Numbered from the stretch's first letter, positions 26,941 to 35,091 are shown. The stretch: DNA of 64,000 nucleotides from Streptococcus timonensis (GCF_900095845.1 NZ_FMIX01000004.1:131501-195500), one strand, 5' to 3'. The notes: a model not told the origin generated them from the letters alone. Translations and numbers: made by a program.

Positions 26941-28290
26941 TTACCTCTCTAACAGATCGTAGATCTTAGTGATATTTGATAGTAAGGTAATGACAACCAA
27001 TTTATCTCCCACTTCAAGAGTGTCTTCGCCCGTTGGGAAGATGGTTTTTCCATTTCGGATAATAGCAGCAATCAAGATATCTTTCTTAAATTTGAGATTT
27101 GATAAAGGCTTGCCTGTCATTTTATTTTCTTCTTTGATAAGAAGTTGTATAGTTTCTACCTGACCGTTAGCGAGGTGGTGGATAGCTTGAAGGTCAGAAT
27201 ATTGGGCATTAGCTCGCCCGTGGATAAAGTGCATGATTGTATCAACAGCAATTGTCTTTGGCGTGATGATACTTGAAAAATCTGGGGTATTAATAATTTC
27301 TAAAAGACTAGTTCTATTAACTTTAGTAATGTTTTTTTGAACTCCAATACTATCTAAGAACATTGAGGTAATGATATTCTCCTCATCGACCCCAGTTAGA
27401 GTAGCGACAGCATCATAGTGTTGCGCGCTTTCTTCTAAGAGAACATCCTTGGTAGTTCCGTCTCCTTGAACGATGTATAGTTTAGGGAAATTTTCACTAA
27501 AAAAGGTTGCTCTTTCAGAATTGACTTCGATAACTTTTGTTTCGATACGACTGTCTTTCAAGATTTTCAAGAGATAGTAAGCAATTTTACCAGCACCTAC
27601 GATTAGTAAGCTCTTAACAACTCTAGATTTGATGTAGTTATGGAAGAGCATCATGTCAATCCGATCCCCTGTAACAAAGATTCGGTCCTTGTCTTCTAAA
27701 ATCATGTTACCACTTGGGATCATGAGTTTGTGATCACGTTCAATAGCACAAATAATGACATTGCCAAATTTTTTACGGAAATCAACCATAGACATTTGGC
27801 AAATATTACTATCTTTTCGGACAATAAATTCCATTAGACTGACCAAGCCACCAGCAAAGCGTTCAACTGAAAGAGCATTAGGGAAGTCTATGATATTGGC
27901 AATAGCACGAGCTGCCAGTAATTCAGGATTAACAATCAAGGAGAATCCAAGAATATTTTTTTCTTTAAAATAAGGATTGGAATATTCAGGATTACGTACA
28001 CGGACAATTGTTTCTTTTGCACCCATTTTTTTAGCAAGAACAGCTGCAACCATATTGACTTCGTCGTACTGGGTCATAGCAATAAAAATATCACAATCTT
28101 GGACATTAGCTGCTTCTAGCATAGCGAAGTCAGCTCCGTTTCCTGCAAGTCCAATAATATCAAAACGTCTTGTCATGTAATTAAGGACTGTTTCATTTTG
28201 CTCAATTAAGACGACATCATGGTCGTCTGCTACTAAAGAGCTACAGAGGGCTGAACCAACTTTTCCCCCTCCGACAAGGATAATTTTCAT
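26941..28290 (-). CDS. trkA: Trk potassium uptake regulatory subunit TrkA
   Basis: TrkA (449 aa) is the cytosolic NAD(H)/nucleotide-binding subunit of the potassium channel. It has two RCK repeats: the first begins MKIILVGGGKVGSALCSSL (Rossmann GGGKVG) and the second LLIVGAGKIAYYLLKIL (GAGKIA, near residue 230). Each is followed by a TrkA-C-like region. Several streptococcal TrkA-type proteins respond to c-di-AMP; whether this one does is not visible. A GTGCAT-17-TATGAT pair lies upstream but is weak. Confidence 0.93.
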   Translation of the reverse strand: MKIILVGGGKVGSALCSSLVADDHDVVLIEQNETVLNYMTRRFDIIGLAGNGADFAMLEAANVQDCDIFIAMTQYDEVNMVAAVLAKKMGAKETIVRVRNPEYSNPYFKEKNILGFSLIVNPELLAARAIANIIDFPNALSVERFAGGLVSLMEFIVRKDSNICQMSMVDFRKKFGNVIICAIERDHKLMIPSGNMILEDKDRIFVTGDRIDMMLFHNYIKSRVVKSLLIVGAGKIAYYLLKILKDSRIETKVIEVNSERATFFSENFPKLYIVQGDGTTKDVLLEESAQHYDAVATLTGVDEENIITSMFLDSIGVQKNITKVNRTSLLEIINTPDFSSIITPKTIAVDTIMHFIHGRANAQYSDLQAIHHLANGQVETIQLLIKEENKMTGKPLSNLKFKKDILIAAIIRNGKTIFPTGEDTLEVGDKLVVITLLSNITKIYDLLER

Positions 28291-28550
28291 AGTTATTTAA
28301 CCTACTTTTTCAATATGTTTCTATCATACTCTTTTTTATAAAAAAATGCACTTAAGAACCGCTATTTTTATCTATTCCGAGACATTTCCTAATCTTAAAA
28401 GTCAAATCATAAAAGTCTTTATTTCCTATAAATTTTCATTGTTTTTCAAGATATGGTATTCTGTAATATAACGATTTTAATAATTGTTAGAGTGTTTTCT
28501 GACTATGCAAATATGCTTGTGAAAAAAGTGAAAAATTCAAGACGTTTCTA

Positions 28551-28578
28551 TTGACAATCAATCTGAAAGTGTTATACT
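28551..28578 (+). promoter_or_regulatory. strong promoter of the trmL leader RNA
   Basis: TTGACA (28551-28556), a 16-bp spacer and TATACT (28573-28578) predict a transcript start near 28585, about 125 bases before the trmL ATG. The preceding stretch (28291-28550) is AT-rich and I see no gene in it. Confidence 0.8.
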
Positions 28579-28584
28579 AAGAAA

Positions 28585-28687
28585 GTAGTTTCGCTGATTT
28601 ACTTCAAACCTGTTGTGAGGTAAGTTAACGATGCCTTAACCACGCTGTTTGCTGAGCTTGACTCCGGGCAGTGTGGCTATTTTTTTG
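28585..28687 (+). ncRNA. structured leader with terminator hairpin before trmL (possible 23S-methyl-type motif)
   Basis: The leader folds into a 5' stem TTACTTCA/TGAGGTAA (28599-28606/28616-28623) and a 3' stem CCACGCTG/CAGTGTGG (28640-28647/28669-28676), extended inside by wobble pairs and a GAG/CTC pair. A T7 tract follows directly. The 3' stem is a bona fide terminator shape located between promoter and gene, so premature termination is expected. Lactobacillales carry a described 23S-methyl leader motif upstream of SpoU-type methyltransferase genes, with this two-stem layout as I recall it. Assignment needs a covariance search. Confidence 0.55.
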
Positions 28688-28709
28688 CAATGATAAAAGG
28701 AAGCAAGTT

Positions 28710-29213
28710 ATGACAAACCACATTGTATTATTTGAACCACAGATTCCACAAAATACAGGAAATATTGCGCGTACCTGTGCAGCAACCAATAGTCCCCTTC
28801 ATATTATCAAGCCCATGGGTTTTCCTATCGATGATCGCAAAATGAAGCGTGCGGGTCTGGATTATTGGGACAAGCTTGAAATCTATTTTTACGAGAATCT
28901 AGCTGACTTTGTGGACAAGATGGATGGTCAACTTTACCTGATTTCCAAGTTTGCAGAAAAGGTTTATTCGGATGCCGATTTTACAATGGAAGGGAACCAC
29001 TATTTCCTTTTTGGAAGAGAAGATAAAGGCTTGCCTGAGGAATTTATGCGAGAACATCCAGAAAAGGCACTTCGAATACCTATGAATGATGAACATGTCC
29101 GCAGTCTCAATGTTTCGAATACTGTTTGTATGATCGTATACGAAGCTCTACGTCAACAGAATTTTGCTGGTTTGGACTTGGTTCATATCTATGAGACTGA
29201 CAAGTTGAAATAA
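28710..29213 (+). CDS. trmL: tRNA (cytidine(34)-2'-O)-methyltransferase TrmL-like
   Basis: This 167-aa SPOUT/SpoU-class RNA methyltransferase has the family N-terminus [18 protein letters not shown] and the trefoil-knot motifs [10 protein letters not shown] (~96-105) and [20 protein letters not shown] (~118-137). Proteins of this length and sequence methylate the wobble base of tRNA(Leu) (TrmL); older annotation calls them rRNA methylases. The ATG at 28710 fits AAGGAAG upstream. An in-frame start at 28671 would lie inside the leader terminator and was rejected. Confidence 0.9.
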   Translation: MTNHIVLFEPQIPQNTGNIARTCAATNSPLHIIKPMGFPIDDRKMKRAGLDYWDKLEIYFYENLADFVDKMDGQLYLISKFAEKVYSDADFTMEGNHYFLFGREDKGLPEEFMREHPEKALRIPMNDEHVRSLNVSNTVCMIVYEALRQQNFAGLDLVHIYETDKLK

Positions 29214-29234
29214 TCATGAAAACGAATACTTAAT

Positions 29235-29257
29235 GCTTGCACTTGCAAGCGTTTTTT
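29235..29257 (+). terminator. terminator of trmL
   Basis: GCTTGC (29235-29240) pairs with GCAAGC (29245-29250) around ACTT, followed by GTTTTTT. The next promoter (ribU) overlaps it. Confidence 0.75.
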
Positions 29258-29265
29258 GTTATGAT
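29237..29265 (+). promoter_or_regulatory. promoter of the FMN riboswitch-ribU transcript
   Basis: TTGCAC (29237-29242), 17 bp and TATGAT (29260-29265) sit directly before the riboswitch P1 stem. The -35 is embedded in the trmL terminator. Confidence 0.7.
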
Positions 29266-29269
29266 AGAA

Positions 29270-29483
29270 GGGTCTTCAGGGCTGGGTGTAATTCCCGACC
29301 GGCGGTGACTTTAATTAGCTATTTCGGCTTACTCGTCGTTGTCTTGTCTCGATATACTTTAGTATTATCTTCGACTGCAACGCCTAGATTAATCTCAAAT
29401 ATCTTAGTTAAAGAAGTCCGCGAGCGCAAGCTGATGTGGTGTGATTCCACAACCGACAGTATAGTCTGGATGGGAGAAGACGA
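29270..29483 (+). ncRNA. FMN riboswitch (RFN element) with enlarged peripheral arm
   Basis: The P1 stem GTCTTC (29272-29277) pairs with GAAGAC (29476-29481). Conserved core pieces are in order: AGGGCTGGGTG, TCCCGACCGGCGGTGA (29293-29308), GTCCGCGAGCGC (29416-29427), ATTCCACAACCGACAGT and ATAGTCTGGATGGGAGAAGAC. FMN binding lowers expression of riboflavin uptake or synthesis genes in this class. The arm between GGTGACTTT and AAGTCCGCGAGC is about 110 nt instead of the usual few bases, but it still closes with GACTT/AAGTC. The core appears intact. Confidence 0.92.
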
Positions 29484-29589
29484 AAGAATAATTTTATCTA
29501 TTCCACTTAAATATATAGGAAGTTCTTTTGGTGTTTTTGACCAATAGATTGTTTTTGATATAGTTGAGTTGATAGATAGAGTGGGACTT

Positions 29590-29623
29590 TCCAACTTCTT
29601 CTGATTTTATAGAAAATTGGAGG
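29590..29623 (+). promoter_or_regulatory. possible ribosome-site sequestering hairpin of ribU
   Basis: TCCAA (29590-29594) can pair with TTGGA (29617-29621), which includes part of the ribU ribosome site GGAGG (29619-29623); TTCT/AGAA inside extends it. I see no clear terminator between aptamer and gene, so translational control is the better guess. The stem is short. Confidence 0.4.
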
Positions 29624-29631
29624 AACCTGTT

Positions 29632-30195
29632 ATGACAAACACACGTCGACTTTCGACCATTGCAATTTTATCAGCACTTTCATTTGTGTTGATGTACTTT
29701 GACTTTCCACTCTTGCCTGCGGCGTCCTTTTTGAGGATTGAGTTCAGCATCTTACCGGTTTTGGTAGGGTTAATAGTACTCGATTTACCTGCAGCTTTTG
29801 TGATAATTTTACTCCGTTCCTTGCTTAAGTTAATTCTAAACAATCAAGGAGTCAGCACCTATATCGGTTTGCCGATGAATATCGTGGCTATAGGAGTTTT
29901 TGTTCTTGCATTTGGTTTGATTTGGAAAAAAGATCGGACGCCAATTCGTTTTGCTCTAGCTTCTCTTGCTGGTACGATTGGTTTGACCTTGGCTATGCTA
30001 GTTCTTAACTATGTTTATGCTGTCCCATTATATGCTAAATTTGCTAATTTTGATATTGAGAAAATACTAGGACTAAGTAACTATTTGTTGACAATGGTTT
30101 TACCTTTTAACTTAATTGAGGGTATTATCTTTGCACTAGCATTTTGGTTGATTTATGTCTTCCTAAAGGTAACTTTAAAACGTTATGAAAGATAA
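29632..30195 (+). CDS. ribU: riboflavin ECF transporter S component RibU
   Basis: RibU (187 aa) is the substrate-binding membrane subunit that captures riboflavin for the shared energy-coupling factor (EcfA-A'-T, encoded elsewhere). It has about six membrane helices and the family N-terminus RLSTIAILSALSFVLMYFDF with KLILNN and the GLPMNI loop. The FMN riboswitch upstream supports flavin as substrate. The ATG at 29632 follows GGAGG with good spacing; an upstream in-frame TTG overlaps that site. It overlaps the PAP2 gene by 11 bases. Confidence 0.92.
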   Translation: MTNTRRLSTIAILSALSFVLMYFDFPLLPAASFLRIEFSILPVLVGLIVLDLPAAFVIILLRSLLKLILNNQGVSTYIGLPMNIVAIGVFVLAFGLIWKKDRTPIRFALASLAGTIGLTLAMLVLNYVYAVPLYAKFANFDIEKILGLSNYLLTMVLPFNLIEGIIFALAFWLIYVFLKVTLKRYER

Positions 30196-30835
30196 ACAAA
30201 CATATTTAACAAAGGGCTCTTTTGCCCTTTTACTATTTGTAATTCTAGGTTATGTCGTTAAGTTTTATCCAGAACAATTGATACCATTTGATTCGTCTAT
30301 CCAGACAGCAATCCGTGGAGATTTACCAGCTATATTGACAACTGCCTTTCGTGGGATTACTCGTCTGATTGACTTACCAGTCGTTATTTCTTGGACAATT
30401 CTATTGACTGTTATTTTTTATCTGAAAAAGTGGAAGTCAGAAAGCCTTTTAGTAGCTGGCAATCTTAGTTTGGCTGGAATTTTAATTGTGTCCTTAAAAC
30501 ACCTCTATCAACGTCCCCGACCTGAAATTTTACACTTGGTCGAAGAAGAAGGCTTTTCTTTCCCTAGTGGTCACTCGCTAGCAGTAACCCTCTTAATCGG
30601 TTCTCTAATTATCATTGTGGGTCAAAGAGTGAAAAATAGGACTGTAAAGCTTATCCTGCAGATTTCACTGGGAATCTACCTAGTAAGTGTAATCATTTCC
30701 AGAGTCTATCTGGGAGTTCATTACCCATCAGATGTTCTTGCCAGTCTCTGTCTGGGTCTTGGAATTCTATTCATTGAATTTCCATTTTATGACAAACTTC
30801 GCTTTCAATGGCGCTTCACAGGCAAACAAAAGTAG
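30185..30835 (+). CDS. PAP2 family membrane phosphatase
   Basis: This 216-aa membrane protein has the three phosphatase motifs of the PAP2 superfamily: KHLYQRPRPE (~102-111), PSGHSLAV (~128-135) and SRVYLGVHYPSDV (~173-185). Such enzymes dephosphorylate phosphatidic acid, undecaprenyl diphosphate or related lipids. It overlaps ribU, so it falls under the same FMN-regulated transcript; a link to flavin (for instance FMN dephosphorylation before uptake) would be speculative. The lipid substrate cannot be told from sequence. Confidence 0.88.
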   Translation: MKDKQTYLTKGSFALLLFVILGYVVKFYPEQLIPFDSSIQTAIRGDLPAILTTAFRGITRLIDLPVVISWTILLTVIFYLKKWKSESLLVAGNLSLAGILIVSLKHLYQRPRPEILHLVEEEGFSFPSGHSLAVTLLIGSLIIIVGQRVKNRTVKLILQISLGIYLVSVIISRVYLGVHYPSDVLASLCLGLGILFIEFPFYDKLRFQWRFTGKQK

Positions 30836-30861
30836 TTATTAACTCTTCTTGAGGAGAAAAA

Positions 30862-31260
30862 ATGGAAGTCAAGATAAAAGATCTTCATCCGACCCAACTA
30901 TACTTATCAGAAAAGAAGTTGCAAGATATCCAGATGCTTTATCAGTCGGTAGAAAAGCCAAGTATTAATCCAATCAGTGTTCTTGCATTTGGAGATCGCT
31001 TGCTAATTACAGACGGGCATCACAGAGTTTACCAAGCTTTGTTGACAGGTCAAAATACGATTTCTGCTGAGTGGGATAAAGATGGTGGTAATGAACTATA
31101 TCATCTCTATGCGCAAGTTTGCGAGGAAAGAAAGATATACTCTGTTCTGGATTTAAAAAATCGTATCATACCTCAAGATGAGTATGAAGCAAAATGGTAC
31201 AACTGGTGTGATGGTTTTAATCAAGCAGCGGCTCTCTTATTGAAAAGGAAGTTAAAATGA
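30862..31260 (+). CDS. ParB/sulfiredoxin-fold domain protein
   Basis: The 132-aa protein begins MEVKIKDLHPTQLYLSEKKL and carries LLITDGHHRVYQALLTGQ (~47-64), which matches the G-H-H-R core of ParB-like/Srx nucleotide-binding folds. There is no HTH or KorB-like DNA-binding region, so it is not a chromosome-partition ParB. The stop overlaps the GNAT gene by four bases (ATGA). GAGGAG precedes the start. Function unknown; a stand-alone nucleotide-binding or NTPase module is plausible. Confidence 0.7.
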   Translation: MEVKIKDLHPTQLYLSEKKLQDIQMLYQSVEKPSINPISVLAFGDRLLITDGHHRVYQALLTGQNTISAEWDKDGGNELYHLYAQVCEERKIYSVLDLKNRIIPQDEYEAKWYNWCDGFNQAAALLLKRKLK

Positions 31261-31748
31261 AACAAATCATTCAAATTGATAGTTCTTTACGCTTGGTTCC
31301 TTATTTTTTAGCAGATCATCGTGATGTAGCTTTGACTTGGTATCAGGATGTGGACTTGGTTGAACTTGTAGATGGAGTCAGAAGCCCCTATAGTGTTAAA
31401 AAATTGAATGCTATGTACTCCTATTTAGAAAAACACGGGGATTTATTTTGGATTGAGTATAGAGAAAAGGGAGAGTGGCTTCCGATTGGGGATGTCACCT
31501 TATCTCTGGAGAATATTCCTATTGTGATTGGCAATCCAACTTACCAGCATCAAGGACTTGGATGTAAGGTTTTGAAGACTTTGATTGATCTAGCTCGACA
31601 AAGAGGATGGAAAGAATTAAAAGTTCAGGAAATCTATGATTTCAATTATGCCTCCAGACGATGTTTTGAGTCCCTTGGATTTGTGGAGAGCGGAAGTACT
31701 GAGAAAGGGACAAGCCTGCTCTTAAAGCTGGACTCCTACAAAATTTAG
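31257..31748 (+). CDS. GNAT family N-acetyltransferase
   Basis: This 163-aa protein has the GNAT acetyl-CoA site QHQGLGCKVLKTLIDLARQR (~97-116; Q/R-x-x-G-x-G/A pattern) followed by the typical NYASRRCFESLGFVESG strand-loop. The conserved VTLSLENIPIVIGNP strand precedes it. It is coupled to the ParB-like gene. The acceptor substrate is unknown. Confidence 0.85.
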   Translation: MKQIIQIDSSLRLVPYFLADHRDVALTWYQDVDLVELVDGVRSPYSVKKLNAMYSYLEKHGDLFWIEYREKGEWLPIGDVTLSLENIPIVIGNPTYQHQGLGCKVLKTLIDLARQRGWKELKVQEIYDFNYASRRCFESLGFVESGSTEKGTSLLLKLDSYKI

Positions 31749-31865
31749 TATCCCTTATAATCGTTCAAAACAGAGCGGTTTTTTGTTTGTAGTTCAGGAC
31801 TCTTTCACGAAGGAAATGATAGTAAAATTCAGTAATAAAAATTCTCTAAAAATAGAACTTTTCTC

Positions 31866-31893
31866 TTGCATTTGAGATAGATTAGTGTATAAT
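31866..31893 (+). promoter_or_regulatory. promoter of rplK-rplA
   Basis: TTGCAT (31866-31871), 16 bp and TATAAT (31888-31893) lie about 80 bp before rplK. Confidence 0.75.
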
Positions 31894-31901
31894 AGTAGGG
31901 T

Positions 31902-31957
31902 ATGTGTAAAACATACTTGTGGGAGGTAAAAATCTTACATTACCGCCAAAACCACAA
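31902..31957 (+). promoter_or_regulatory. structured 5' leader of rplK (candidate L1 autoregulation site)
   Basis: Two stems are visible: GTATGT/ACATAC (about 31900-31916), and TTGTGG(31917-31922)/CCACAA(31952-31957) enclosing GGTAA/TTACC. The second stem ends at the AAAGGAGG ribosome site. L1 represses its own operon by binding a leader mimic of 23S rRNA in many bacteria; that this fold is the L1 target is an inference. Confidence 0.5.
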
Positions 31958-31971
31958 AGGAGGATTTAAAA

Positions 31972-32397
31972 ATGGCTAAAAAAGTCGAAAAACTTGTAAA
32001 ATTGCAAATCCCTGCTGGTAAAGCTACACCAGCTCCACCAGTTGGACCTGCTCTTGGTCAAGCTGGTATCAACATCATGGGATTCACAAAAGAGTTCAAC
32101 GCTCGTACAGCTGACCAAGCTGGTATGATCATTCCAGTTGTTATCTCAGTTTACGAAGATAAATCATTTACTTTCATCACTAAGACACCACCAGCTGCTG
32201 TTCTTTTGAAAAAAGCTGCAGGTGTTGAAAAAGGATCAGGTACACCTAACAAAACAAAAGTTGCTTCAGTTACTCGTGCGCAAGTACAAGAAATTGCAGA
32301 AACTAAGATGCCAGATTTGAACGCTGCAAACCTTGAGTCTGCAATGCGTATGATCGAAGGTACTGCTCGTTCTATGGGATTCAACGTTGTTGACTAA
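31972..32397 (+). CDS. rplK: 50S ribosomal protein L11
   Basis: L11 (141 aa) forms the GTPase-associated centre on 23S rRNA. It begins with the family stretch [20 protein letters not shown] and [20 protein letters not shown], and ends [11 protein letters not shown]. The strong AAAGGAGG site and biased codon use fit a highly expressed gene. It is the first gene of the rplK-rplA pair. Confidence 0.97.
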   Translation: MAKKVEKLVKLQIPAGKATPAPPVGPALGQAGINIMGFTKEFNARTADQAGMIIPVVISVYEDKSFTFITKTPPAAVLLKKAAGVEKGSGTPNKTKVASVTRAQVQEIAETKMPDLNAANLESAMRMIEGTARSMGFNVVD

Positions 32398-32493
32398 TCA
32401 ATAACATCCCAAGATAACCCGCAAGACTTCATCATTTCGAGAAGTGACGTGGGAGATGAAAATCGATTGAACCACTTACAAGGAGAATAGAAA

Positions 32494-33183
32494 ATGGCTA
32501 AAAAAAGCAAACAACTTCGTGCTGCTCTTGAGAAAATCGACAGCACAAAAGCATACAGCGTAGAAGAAGCTGTAGCTCTTGCAAAAGAAACTAACTTTGC
32601 AAAATTTGACGCAACTGTAGAAGTTGCATACAACTTGAACATTGACGTTAAAAAAGCTGATCAACAAATCCGTGGAGCAATGGTATTGCCAAACGGTACT
32701 GGTAAAACAGCTCGCGTTCTTGTATTTGCACGTGGTGCAAAAGCTGAAGAAGCTAAAGCTGCTGGTGCAGACTTCGTTGGTGAAGACGACCTTGTTGCTA
32801 GAATCAACGACGGTTGGTTGGACTTCGACGTAGTTATCGCTACACCTGACATGATGGCTCTTGTTGGACGCCTTGGACGTGTCCTTGGACCACGTAACTT
32901 GATGCCAAACCCTAAAACTGGTACTGTAACAATGGATGTTGCTAAAGCAGTTGAAGAGTCTAAAGGTGGTAAAATCACTTACCGTGCAGACCGTGCAGGT
33001 ATCGTACAAGCTATCATCGGTAAAGTTTCATTTGAAGCTGATAAGTTGGTTGAAAACTTCAAAGCATTCAACGAAACAATCCAAAAAGCTAAACCAGCTA
33101 CTGCTAAAGGAACTTACGTAACAAGCTTGACAATCACAACTACACAAGGTGTTGGTATCAAGGTTGACGTTAACTCACTTTAA
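32494..33183 (+). CDS. rplA: 50S ribosomal protein L1
   Basis: L1 (229 aa) builds the mobile L1 stalk that helps release E-site tRNA, and usually represses its own operon. Conserved blocks include [17 protein letters not shown] (~62-78), [16 protein letters not shown] (~131-146) and the C-terminal [11 protein letters not shown]. It follows rplK after a 96-base spacer containing imperfect stems. A strong terminator follows. Confidence 0.97.
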   Translation: MAKKSKQLRAALEKIDSTKAYSVEEAVALAKETNFAKFDATVEVAYNLNIDVKKADQQIRGAMVLPNGTGKTARVLVFARGAKAEEAKAAGADFVGEDDLVARINDGWLDFDVVIATPDMMALVGRLGRVLGPRNLMPNPKTGTVTMDVAKAVEESKGGKITYRADRAGIVQAIIGKVSFEADKLVENFKAFNETIQKAKPATAKGTYVTSLTITTTQGVGIKVDVNSL

Positions 33184-33207
33184 TTTAATAAGTATAAAAT
33201 TTAAAAC

Positions 33208-33243
33208 AAAAAGGTTGAAGGTAGATTTACCTCAACCTTTTTT
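33208..33243 (+). terminator. terminator of rplK-rplA
   Basis: GGTTGA (33213-33218) pairs with TCAACC (33232-33237), and GGTA with TACC inside, separated by one bulged A. A5 precedes and T7 follows. Confidence 0.9.
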
Positions 33244-33298
33244 GTCGTCATAATAAAATTTTACTAATTTAATTTGATATTGAAAATCGTCTATATAG

Positions 33299-33313
33299 AA
33301 AATTCAGAAAATT
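33299..33313 (+). promoter_or_regulatory. CodY box upstream of ilvB
   Basis: AAAATTCAGAAAATT matches 13 of 15 positions of the CodY consensus AATTTTCWGAAAATT. It lies 12 bp upstream of the -35. A weaker match (11 of 15) occurs at 33330-33344 over the promoter spacer. CodY senses branched-chain amino acids and GTP, so repression of ilv genes is expected. Confidence 0.75.
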
Positions 33314-33325
33314 GTTTCTTTTCTA

Positions 33326-33353
33326 TTGAAAATTTTTGAAAAAATGGTATCAT
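33326..33353 (+). promoter_or_regulatory. promoter of ilvBNC
   Basis: TTGAAA (33326-33331), 16 bp and TATCAT (33348-33353) lie 37 bp before ilvB. The leader is too short for a T-box. Confidence 0.7.
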
Positions 33354-33390
33354 AGAAACAAGTCATTTTAAGAGAAGAGAAAGGGGAAGA

Positions 33391-35091
33391 ATGGAGAAAA
33401 TCACTTTAGAAACTCCTAAGACAGGATCGGATTTAGTTTTAGAAACACTTCGTGACTTAGGGGTTGATACAATTTTTGGTTATCCAGGCGGGGCAGTGTT
33501 ACCTCTATATGATGCTATATACAATTTTAAAGGTATTCGTCATATTCTTGGCCGTCATGAACAAGGCTGTCTTCATGAAGCTGAAGGATATGCTAAATCA
33601 ACAGGGAAGCTTGGTGTTGCGGTCGTCACAAGTGGACCAGGAGCAACTAATGCCATTACAGGTATTGCAGATGCCATGAGCGATAGCGTTCCACTCTTAG
33701 TTTTTACAGGTCAGGTAGCGCGTCCTGGTATTGGTAAGGATGCCTTCCAAGAAGCAGATATCGTTGGTATTACTATGCCAATCACTAAGTACAACTATCA
33801 AGTACGTGAAACTGCAGATATTCCAAGAATCGTAGCGGAGGCCATTCATATTGCAACTACAGGTCGTCCGGGACCAGTTGTTATTGACCTTCCCAAAGAT
33901 GTCTCAGCTTTGGAAACAGATTTTATCTATTCACCTAAAGTCGTTCTTCCTAGTTACCAACCAACTCTTGAACCGAATGAGATGCAGATTAAAAAAATAT
34001 TGAAGCACTTATCAAGAGCTAAAAAACCAGTTCTACTCGCTGGTGGTGGTATTAGTTATGCTGAGGCTTCTAAAGAATTAAATGAATTTGCAGAACGTTA
34101 CCAAATTCCTGTTGTAACAACACTTTTGGGACAAGGAACTATTGCCACTAGTCACCCGCTTTTCTTAGGCATGGGTGGAATGCATGGTTCATTTGCAGCC
34201 AATATAGCAATGACCGAGGCTGATTTCATGATTAGCATTGGATGCCGTTTCGATGATCGTTTAACTGGTAATCCAAAAACTTTTGCAAAAAATGCTAAGG
34301 TTGCCCATATTGATATTGATGCAGCAGAGATTGGTAAGATAATTAGTGCGGATATACCAGTGGTTGGAGATGCAAAGAAAGCTTTAGAAATGCTCCTTGC
34401 AGAGCCTATTGTTCACAATGACACAACAAAATGGATCGATAAAGTAACCAAGGATAAAAACCGTGTTCGTTCTTATGATAAAAAAGAACGTGTCGTTCAA
34501 CCGCAAGCAGTTATTGAACGAGTTGGTGAATTGACCAAAGGTGATGCCATTGTCGTAACGGACGTTGGGCAACACCAAATGTGGACAGCTCAGTATTATC
34601 CCTATCAAAATGAGCGTCAGCTTGTAACTTCAGGTGGTTTAGGAACCATGGGATTTGGAATACCAGCAGCTATTGGAGCAAAGATTGCAAATCCAGATAA
34701 GGAAGTAGTACTCTTTGTGGGAGATGGTGGCTTCCAGATGACCAACCAAGAGTTAGCTATTTTGAATATCTATAGAGTGCCAATTAAAGTTATTATGCTT
34801 AATAACCACTCATTAGGTATGGTTCGTCAGTGGCAAGAATCTTTCTATGAAGGAAGAACTTCGGAGTCTGTATTTGATACACTTCCTGATTTCCAGTTAA
34901 TGGCTCAAGCATACGGTATAAAAAACTATAAGTTTGATAATCCAGAAACTCTTGAAAAGGATTTAGAGGTTATTCTAGAAGATGTGCCGATGTTCATCGA
35001 AGTCGATATTTCCCGTAAGGAACACGTTCTTCCGATGGTTCCTGCTGGTAAGAGTAATCATGAGATGTTGGGGGTGAAGTTTAATGCGTAG
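33391..35091 (+). CDS. ilvB: acetolactate synthase large subunit
   Basis: IlvB (566 aa) is the ThDP- and FAD-dependent catalytic subunit that makes acetolactate or acetohydroxybutyrate for Val/Leu/Ile synthesis. It shows the N-terminal GYPGGAVLPLYDAI with the catalytic Glu region LGRHEQGCLHEAEGYA, SGPGATNAITGIADA, and the ThDP-binding GDGGFQMTNQELAIL ... NN segment (~449-475). The stop overlaps ilvN by 8 bases. AAAGGGG precedes the start. Confidence 0.96.
   Translation: MEKITLETPKTGSDLVLETLRDLGVDTIFGYPGGAVLPLYDAIYNFKGIRHILGRHEQGCLHEAEGYAKSTGKLGVAVVTSGPGATNAITGIADAMSDSVPLLVFTGQVARPGIGKDAFQEADIVGITMPITKYNYQVRETADIPRIVAEAIHIATTGRPGPVVIDLPKDVSALETDFIYSPKVVLPSYQPTLEPNEMQIKKILKHLSRAKKPVLLAGGGISYAEASKELNEFAERYQIPVVTTLLGQGTIATSHPLFLGMGGMHGSFAANIAMTEADFMISIGCRFDDRLTGNPKTFAKNAKVAHIDIDAAEIGKIISADIPVVGDAKKALEMLLAEPIVHNDTTKWIDKVTKDKNRVRSYDKKERVVQPQAVIERVGELTKGDAIVVTDVGQHQMWTAQYYPYQNERQLVTSGGLGTMGFGIPAAIGAKIANPDKEVVLFVGDGGFQMTNQELAILNIYRVPIKVIMLNNHSLGMVRQWQESFYEGRTSESVFDTLPDFQLMAQAYGIKNYKFDNPETLEKDLEVILEDVPMFIEVDISRKEHVLPMVPAGKSNHEMLGVKFNA

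Noticed and set aside
28671..28709. A longer N-terminus for TrmL ([13 protein letters not shown]...)
   Set aside because: The extension is encoded by the leader terminator stem and T-tract; the ATG at 28710 has a ribosome site and the family N-terminus.
29233..29594. Open frames on both strands across the FMN riboswitch
   Set aside because: They run through conserved aptamer sequence and lack ribosome sites, so they are chance frames.
32476..33009. A 177-codon minus-strand frame opposite rplA
   Set aside because: It is antisense to a highly biased ribosomal gene, is Cys/Phe/Ser-rich nonsense, and has no promoter or ribosome site.
33241..33390. A possible T-box or leader-peptide attenuator before ilvB
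   Set aside because: The region from promoter to start codon is under 40 bases, with no specifier loop, T-box sequence or Ile/Leu/Val-rich peptide. CodY control fits better.
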